DNA from: Amazonocrinis nigriterrae CENA67
GTDB lineage: Bacteria; Cyanobacteriota; Cyanobacteriia; Cyanobacteriales; Nostocaceae
DNA length: 61,951 nt
Assembly: GCF_016056305.1 (NCBI RefSeq)
Contig: NZ_JAECZC010000032.1
Location: forward strand, 1 to 61,951
Direction: 5' to 3'
The notes under the pieces are model-generated. The model made no database searches and was not told the DNA's origin. It saw nothing but the letters and a program-made list of their open reading frames with translations. Of this stretch, positions 56,661 to 61,951 are shown piece after piece. The first letter of the stretch is position 1, and every line of letters begins with the position of its first letter. The translations under genes and the position numbers were made by a program.

Positions 56661-56961
56661 TTTGTGGGGTTAATGTCAACATTCAAAAATAATAAATTCA
56701 ATATATTTATATTTTTCTCAACTGAGATTAGCATATATCTAAAGTAGTTACTTTCAGTATATAACATAAATTTAATTATATGATGAATTGTTCATCAGGT
56801 ATTATGCTTTAAAATTGCATAGTTACTCGTGAACGTCGTCAAGAGTCAAAAGTCAAGGTTAATCGGGGCTTTGGACTGTTGACTATTGAATGCCGCGCAC
56901 CAAAATATGTGTAAATTAAGTACACGATATACTACTAATAGTTAATCCTTAACAATCAGGC
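56661..56961. other. gene-free AT-rich region
   Basis: About 300 bp with no ORF of note and mainly A/T runs. The terminator of the fasciclin gene follows at its right end. Confidence 0.5.
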
Positions 56962-56989
56962 AAAAAGAAGGTGGGTGTTACCCACCTTC
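56962..56989 (-). terminator. intrinsic terminator of the fasciclin gene
   Basis: Read on the minus strand, GAAGGTGGGT-AAC-ACCCACCTTC forms a perfect 10-bp stem with a 3-nt loop, followed by TTTTT. It begins 7 bp after the stop codon. Confidence 0.9.
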
Positions 56990-56995
56990 AGAAAA

Positions 56996-57397
56996 TTAAC
57001 CCATCAAAATCACCGTATCGATAACGTGAATTACACCGTTATCAGCTTCGATGTCTGCTGCTAAAACAGTGGCATTCTTGACTTCAAAACCATCAGAAGT
57101 ATTAATTTTAATCGTTGAGCCTTCAACAGAAGTTACTGTACCGAGTTTTGCTAAATCAGCCTGTAACAGCTTTCCAGAAACGACATGATACTTTAAAATT
57201 CGTGTTAGTTGAGGAATATTCTGTAACAGAGTTTGTATAGTTCCCGGTGGTAACTTGGCAAATGCATCATCAGTTGGTGCAAAGACAGTGAATGGCCCTG
57301 GACTTTTTAATGTTTCTACTAAACCAGCAGCTTGTACAGCCGCTACCAGCGTTTTGAAAGAATCGTTGCTTACTGCAATATCGACAATATCAGCCAT
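56996..57397 (-). CDS. fasciclin (FAS1)-domain protein
   Basis: A 133-residue single FAS1 domain: [20 protein letters not shown] (H1), [17 protein letters not shown], the YH motif in [12 protein letters not shown], and the C-terminal [15 protein letters not shown] (H2). No signal peptide is seen in this start, so it appears cytosolic, unlike many surface-adhesive fasciclins. A GTG at 57406 is an alternative start and adds three residues. The gene ends at a clear intrinsic terminator. Its role is unknown; similar small fasciclin genes are common in cyanobacteria. Confidence 0.92.
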   Translation of the reverse strand: MADIVDIAVSNDSFKTLVAAVQAAGLVETLKSPGPFTVFAPTDDAFAKLPPGTIQTLLQNIPQLTRILKYHVVSGKLLQADLAKLGTVTSVEGSTIKINTSDGFEVKNATVLAADIEADNGVIHVIDTVILMG

Positions 57398-57547
57398 ATA
57401 TTTCACTTAAACTCTGTCAAAAATTTTAAATTAAAGTGAAGCAAGTTTAATTTTTATGACAAAAAATCAAGTGTCAATGTAAACAGGTTGGTGAATAAAC
57501 TACGCACAAGTTTATGATCATCCTGAGAAAATCCTTTTGTCAAACAA

Positions 57548-58492
57548 ATGCGCGATCGCAAGTATGCCATCCTGGGAACTGGTGCATTAGGCGGGTTTTA
57601 TGGTGCCAGATTGCAAAAAGCTGGTTTGGATACCCACTTTTTGCTCAAGAGTGATTACCAACACGTCAACGAATATGGTTTATTCATCGAGTCTAAAGAA
57701 GGCGACTTTACCCTGACTCAAGTCAATGCCTACCACGACGTAGAGAAGATGCCACAATGCGATGTAGTGGTAGTTGCCTTAAAAACAACACAAAATTATT
57801 TACTGCCAAAATTGCTGCCCCCTGTGGTAAAAGAAAATGGGGTAGTGTTGGTATTGCAGAATGGACTTGGTATAGAAGAGGAAGTTGCCCAAATTGTTGG
57901 CAATGTCACGGTGATTGGTGGGTTGTGCTTTTTGTGTTCCAATAAAGTGGGGCCAGGACATATCCACCACATAGATTATGGCGAAATTATTTTAGGAGAG
58001 TATACCAGTGAATATTCTCCTGCCGGAATTACAGAAAACATGCAGCTTCTTAGCGACGACTTCAAAAGTGCTGGTATTTCCATTGAATTGACTGAAGACT
58101 TACTATTGGGACGTTGGAAAAAGCTGGTGTGGAATATCCCCTACAATGGGCTTTCTGTAATTCTCAATGCCACAACAGATAAACTAATGGCCGATCAGTA
58201 CACCCACAGATTAATTGCACAATTAATGTATGAAGTGGTACTAGGAGCCAACAGTATGGGGCGCAACATTCCTGATAGTTTTGTGCAAAAAATGCTTGAT
58301 TACACTCTGCAAATGAAGCCTTACCGCACCAGTATGAAAATTGACTACGATGAATGCCGTCCCTTAGAAATAGAAGCAATTTTTGGCAATCCATTACGGA
58401 AAGCCCAAGCAGCAGGCGCAGATTTACCACAGATTAGCTGTGTGTACCACCAGCTGAAGTTTCTGGATGCACAAAACCAACGTGAGGGCTAA
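57548..58492 (+). CDS. putative 2-dehydropantoate 2-reductase
   Basis: A 314-residue NADPH-dependent reductase of the PanE/ApbA family, which makes pantoate for coenzyme A. The N-terminus has the dinucleotide motif ILGTGALGGFYGARL, then VVVALKTTQN, VLQNGLGIEE and the catalytic Lys in GRWKKLVWNIPYN. The C-terminal helical domain (RTSMKIDYDECRPLEIEAI) also fits. The ATG lies just before a HIP1-like site. Several family members act on other keto acids, so substrate is likely but not certain. Confidence 0.92.
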   Translation: MRDRKYAILGTGALGGFYGARLQKAGLDTHFLLKSDYQHVNEYGLFIESKEGDFTLTQVNAYHDVEKMPQCDVVVVALKTTQNYLLPKLLPPVVKENGVVLVLQNGLGIEEEVAQIVGNVTVIGGLCFLCSNKVGPGHIHHIDYGEIILGEYTSEYSPAGITENMQLLSDDFKSAGISIELTEDLLLGRWKKLVWNIPYNGLSVILNATTDKLMADQYTHRLIAQLMYEVVLGANSMGRNIPDSFVQKMLDYTLQMKPYRTSMKIDYDECRPLEIEAIFGNPLRKAQAAGADLPQISCVYHQLKFLDAQNQREG

Positions 58493-58613
58493 AAGAACCC
58501 AACCTGTCTTAAAAAAGGGAGTAGGGAGTAGGGATTAGGGAGTAGGGGTAGGAACCTTTTTCATGCTTGGTTGTGGGATTTTCCCGTGATTGACAGTCTT
58601 AAAAATACTTTGT

Positions 58614-58659
58614 GTCTTAGTGTCTTTGTGGTTCTTTTTTACCACAAAGGCACTGAGAC
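58614..58659. terminator. probable bidirectional terminator hairpin
   Basis: GTCTTAGTGTCTTTGTGGT (58614-58632) pairs with ACCACAAAGGCACTGAGAC (58641-58659) at 17 of 19 positions, with a T-rich 8-nt loop. It sits between the convergent ketopantoate reductase and TPR genes. It might instead be a dispersed repeat. Confidence 0.55.
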
Positions 58660-58769
58660 AAGGGCAGCGATTTGGGCGGGTTCCCCGACTTGAACGGACT
58701 GCCCGTACAAAGAGTTTTCATTCGTCCTGATGTACGCAGTTGATGACGATTACTCAACTAAGTAGTTGT

Positions 58770-59753
58770 TCACGGAGAATCGGTATTAGAACCCATTTTG
58801 ATCAACTGCAACAAATTATTTAACCATTTCCACAGCCAGAAGCGAGATGATGCGTAGACACTAAGCGGCTTGCCATTGGGCGTGGCCTGGTTTTTTCCCA
58901 GAAGCTCAATGGCATCATTGCAATCTTGCACACTCTGATTAAATCCTATCTTTTGATAAAGTCTGCGAGCATTGCGATAGGCATCAATAGCCCCAGATTC
59001 TTGATTGATTTTTTCTAAAACTAGACCTAAATTAAACCAGACGTTAGCTTCTCCAGCGCGATCGCTAATTTGCTTTCTGACCTTCAAAGACTGCTGATAA
59101 AATTTGATTGCCTCTTGGTACTGTCCCAAGCAGTCATAAACATTTCCTAGTCCAGACAAACAAATGGCTTCTGCGGAGCGATCGCCCGTTAATTTGACTA
59201 CATTTAACCACTGCTGGTAATACCCAATTGCTTGTTGGTACTGCCCCAAGGACTCATAAGTATTACCCAAATTGCCTAAAGCAATAGCAACGCTTGTGCG
59301 ATCGTCTGTTAATCTTGCTATCTCTAACCACTGTTGGTAAAACTCAATTGCTTGTTGGTAATATCCCAAGGATTCATAAGTGTTGCCCAAACTACCTAAG
59401 GCAATGGCTTCACCGGTGCGATCGCCTATTCTCCTGGTTATAGCCAACCACTGTTGGTAATACTCAATTGCCTGGTCTAATTTTCCTAAGCATTGGTAAG
59501 CATTGCCTAACCCAGACAAGGCTTTGGCTTGGGCATTGCTGTCAAGACTTTCTCTAGATATATCAAGCCATTGCTGATAATATTTAATTGCCTGCTCTTG
59601 CTCTCCCAAGCATTGATAAGCATTAGCTAACTTACATAAAGATTTGGCTTCCTCTGTGCGATCGCCTATTTTGACGGCTATTTTCAAACTCTGCTTATAA
59701 AACTCAATAGAATCAATGTTATTTAAGTTACTAAGGATAGTGTTTTGGCTCAT
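58770..59753 (-). CDS. tetratricopeptide repeat protein
   Basis: A 327-residue protein of six to seven TPR units of 40 residues, kinesin-light-chain type. Each has the pattern (A)LGSLGNTY(E/Q)SLGxYQQAIEFYQQWLxI with GDRTGEA linkers. TPRs form a superhelical protein-binding scaffold. After the repeats a charged segment and a C-terminal part (SSRFWLWKWLNNLLQLIKMG) could bind a membrane or a partner. No enzyme domain is attached. It is transcribed alone. The near-identical middle repeats suggest recent internal duplication. Confidence 0.9.
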   Translation of the reverse strand: MSQNTILSNLNNIDSIEFYKQSLKIAVKIGDRTEEAKSLCKLANAYQCLGEQEQAIKYYQQWLDISRESLDSNAQAKALSGLGNAYQCLGKLDQAIEYYQQWLAITRRIGDRTGEAIALGSLGNTYESLGYYQQAIEFYQQWLEIARLTDDRTSVAIALGNLGNTYESLGQYQQAIGYYQQWLNVVKLTGDRSAEAICLSGLGNVYDCLGQYQEAIKFYQQSLKVRKQISDRAGEANVWFNLGLVLEKINQESGAIDAYRNARRLYQKIGFNQSVQDCNDAIELLGKNQATPNGKPLSVYASSRFWLWKWLNNLLQLIKMGSNTDSP

Positions 59754-60196
59754 TATTTATAGCGAGTGTTAATTGTAGTTGATGTTTACTTCCTAAATCG
59801 GTCTTTCACTGGTTTATGCCTACATCCGCCATAAATAGCAGCCAAGAATCAAAAAAATTCCCATTGAGGCGATATTCAGTAATCCTTAAATTCAGGTTCA
59901 GCAGCCTAAAAGTATCTCTAAGAATGCGCTCAATGTCAATCTTTTATGAACTAATCCTGGCTACTCCTTTTCCACCTGAAGATTACCGTTTATCAAGAAA
60001 GGCAGAGGGCAGAGGGCAGAAGGCAGAAGGGATTTATCCCTTCTCCTGAGTGCCCGAACCATCTGCGCGACCGGAGGGAGCAAGGGTTTAAGACCCCCAC
60101 CAAATTTCAAGAAAGGTGGCTCCTTTTCAGGAGGGGTTTGAATCCCCTTCTGAAAAGAACCTTCTGCCCTCTGCCTCCTGCCTTCTGCCTTCTTCA

Positions 60197-60374
60197 AACC
60201 GTTTCACTTTAAAGTTGATACATTTAGGAGGCAGTGCGGTCTTGGGGTGTCACGCCACGTGCTTTGGCTGTCGGCATAGCCGCCCAACGCAGTGGCTCCC
60301 CAAGTGGAGCAACTGCCGTGCAAGCAGGCAAGCAGGGGAGAAAAAATTTGTATCAGATTTTTCGTGAAATGGTA
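60197..60374. mobile_element. 178-bp TACC...GGTA element carrying a nested palindromic repeat
   Basis: The left end AACCGTTTCACTTTAAAGTT and the right end ATCAGATTTTTCGTGAAATGGTA are related to the arms of the 54919-55011 element. The left terminal base is changed (AACC for TACC). The body holds a GC-rich block (CGCAGTGGCTCCCCAAGTGG) like those near 24970 and 42510, apparently inserted into it. Flanks are TCA and TTA. Confidence 0.55.
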
Positions 60375-60676
60375 TTAGGCAGCAGGGGAGCAGGAGAACT
60401 TGGGGCCCCCACGACCCTATCCATTACCCACATCTTTCTTAACATGGCTGTAATGTAGATGGTAGGCGGATAACAAAAGTCAAGAAAGTCAGCATAATTG
60501 ATAAAAAAGACAAAAAATGCATTCGATGATGTGACGGCTAGAATGTGGATGCTTAAACAACGTGAGTTCGACGGATTTAAAAAACCCCTCTCCAAACTTT
60601 TTCCTTCAAGGAGAGAGGCTTCAAAAGCTCGATTTTTCGCTCTTTACCACGGATTTTAAAGCCCCTCTCCGATGCG

Positions 60677-60938
60677 GCTACCGTGTACACACAAATCTTG
60701 AAATCTCACCTCAAACTTGGTTTTACCATTGAGCTAAGGACTGTTGGATTACTGAGGTCAGCCTGTCCGCAGCGAGGAGGAACGACGTAGGCGGAAGCCT
60801 TCTCGAAGAGTAGCAATCGCAACAAACACGGGATGCGCGCGATTACTTAGCCTTGCGATCGCTGCACTCGTAATCAAAATTTAAAGAGTCTAGGATGCTT
60901 CAAATCCTTGCAGATAGCACTTGTGTGTACACGGTAGC
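60677..60938. mobile_element. 262-bp element with perfect 18-bp inverted ends
   Basis: GCTACCGTGTACACACAA (60677-60694) and TTGTGTGTACACGGTAGC (60921-60938) are exact inverted copies. Outside them, CCCCTCTCC and GGAGAGGGG form a further inverted pair, so the element may sit inside an older repeat. A related shorter element is at 43904-44007. No ORF is inside. Confidence 0.7.
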
Positions 60939-61538
60939 GCCTTTTAGGAGAGGGGAGTTGGAGATGGGTGTTGTGTTCTATAGGAATCCGATTTGATTCC
61001 TGAAAACATTTGCGTAGGAAGGGAACGGGGAACAGGGAACGGGGAACAGTAAGAAGGAATAAAAGTGTACTGAGTTTTGTTCAGAACTCAAATATGAGTC
61101 CTATATTCAAATGAAAATAGCTGTAAGAAATTCAAATTGTATCTAGGTTTCAAGGTTTGAATCTGTTGCCGAATTTTAGAGAATTGGTATTACTTGTTCA
61201 CCTTAGGTGTTCCTGAAGGGTTCATGTTAATTGTTTTTGCGTAACACTCCGATACCGTTTTATAGCCCAATTTATTTTAAGAAGGACTACAAATTATTTA
61301 TTTTTATAGATTAATTGCTAAAGAATTATGAGGAAAATAAGCAAAAACCCAATGTCAATTATATAAAAAGTCCTATAGGAGTGAATAAATCTCACATGAG
61401 ACTTGCTAAAAATCTGATGTAATTCACGAATGAACTCAGATTAATAAGCTATTAGATATAAAACTTGCCTCCTTAATCGAGTCAAGAGTTAACGGTCATC
61501 AGTCATCAATCATCAGCCAACAAAAAGGGTGAAATACT

Positions 61539-61898
61539 ATGAAACAACCATATCTATCTCCTGATGATTTGCCTACACATAAAACAAGGCTAATGAGTGA
61601 AATACTACTTAGCCAACTCGAAGAAGTAATTAAAAGAAGATTTTACTTAGCGTGCGATCGCATAGTACGCATTTTGTTATCTAGTTGCCACTGGTATTTC
61701 AAAGTCAATAGTGGCATTCTCATGTTAATTATGATTTGTCATGATATCGAAAGCTACCAGCATATCATGACAACAGTTCCCCACTTAGCCAGTAAGTTAA
61801 AACGCTTTGCCAACCAAGCCAACATTAGTATTACTTCTCCAGTCAATCAAGGTATCCCCTGGATAATCAACATTAATGACATTTTGCCTGGGGAATGA
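61539..61898 (+). CDS. conserved-looking hypothetical protein (119 aa)
   Basis: I do not recognise this protein. It is 119 residues and rich in Ile/Leu/His, and could form mostly helix: an N-terminal helix (SEILLSQLEEVIKRRFYLA), a hydrophobic stretch (SGILMLIMICHDIESYQHIM) and a C-terminal part ending IPWIININDILPGE. AAGGGTG lies about 8 nt before the ATG, supporting a real gene. Its stop codon lies inside an 8-bp tandem repeat. No operon partner is within the window. Confidence 0.6.
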   Translation: MKQPYLSPDDLPTHKTRLMSEILLSQLEEVIKRRFYLACDRIVRILLSSCHWYFKVNSGILMLIMICHDIESYQHIMTTVPHLASKLKRFANQANISITSPVNQGIPWIININDILPGE

Positions 61899-61920
61899 GG
61901 AGATGAGGAGATGAGGAGAT
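61895..61920. repeat. 8-bp tandem repeat (ATGAGGAG)n
   Basis: Three full ATGAGGAG units in a row, plus a partial AT. The first unit includes the TGA stop of the preceding ORF. G- and C-rich intergenic words follow to the window end. Confidence 0.85.
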
Positions 61921-61951
61921 GGGGGGCTTTGGGGCCCCCTCTGGGGTTGGG

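Larger units (their letters stand above)
59754..61538. other. 1.8-kb gene-free, repeat-rich region
   Basis: No gene is supported. It contains GCAGAGGGCAGAGGGCAGAA-type tandem words (60003-60026) and their inverse (60165-60192). It also holds a TACC...GGTA element (60197-60374), a CTCTCCAAAC repeat starting AACGTGAGTTCGACGG at 60559, an 18-bp inverted-repeat element (60677-60938) and GGGAACGGGGAACA-type words (61020-61048). It looks like a sink for small repeats. Confidence 0.75.

Overview
The window is chromosomal DNA of a cyanobacterium, most likely a filamentous heterocyst-forming one (Nostoc/Calothrix-like). The HIP1 octamer GCGATCGC is very frequent on both strands. There are many 7-bp tandem repeats of the STRR type known from Nostocales, dense small inverted-repeat elements between genes, very large multidomain sensor kinases, and a hybrid PKS/NRPS cluster. 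No rRNA or tRNA gene was recognised.

Region 1 (1-12 kb, all minus strand) is the start of a lipopeptide assembly line. In transcription order it holds a fatty acyl-AMP ligase fused to an acyl carrier domain, a cytochrome P450, a PKS module (KS-AT-cMT-KR-ACP), and an NRPS with a TubC-type docking domain, a C domain and an A domain that runs off the left edge. The A-domain pocket reads as tyrosine-type. The expected product start is an activated fatty acid, possibly oxidised, extended once to an alpha-methyl-beta-hydroxy acyl chain and then condensed with an aromatic amino acid.

Region 2 (12-14 kb) is decayed mobile DNA: a 134-bp duplication, two inverted-repeat elements and a gene remnant. 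Region 3 (14-17 kb) has a lipoprotein, a small zinc-ribbon ORF, a tRNA-dihydrouridine synthase, a thioredoxin and a truncated DUF1993 gene. Region 4 (17-24 kb) is a 2008-residue Ser/Thr-kinase/ATPase/GAF/PAS/histidine kinase translationally coupled to a NarL-type regulator. Region 5 (24-33 kb) has a DsbA-like protein, a four-gene oxidoreductase operon, FtsH, a phosphoribosyltransferase and a TAXI-type binding lipoprotein.

Region 6 (33-48 kb) holds a CBS-GAF-PAS-GGDEF-EAL protein, a TMEM175-like channel, a sucrose-phosphate-synthase-like glycosyltransferase, a TetR gene broken by about 224 bp, an orphan HlyD-type adaptor, a CAP-domain protein and a CHASE3 hybrid kinase with three receivers. 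Region 7 (48-50.4 kb) is a CRISPR array of 27 repeats and 26 spacers with a leader and no cas genes in the window. Region 8 (50.6-62 kb) is small housekeeping and accessory genes: SDR, DUF5331, 2Fe-2S ferredoxin, cysteine synthase, DUF305, Uma2, SugE/Gdx, fasciclin, ketopantoate reductase and a TPR protein. It ends in a 1.8-kb repeat-rich gene-free stretch.

A recurring theme is the spread of small non-coding repeats. Identical or related elements with visible target duplications lie between genes. In two unrelated large proteins, low-complexity DNA of the intergenic type has been taken into the reading frame as a linker.
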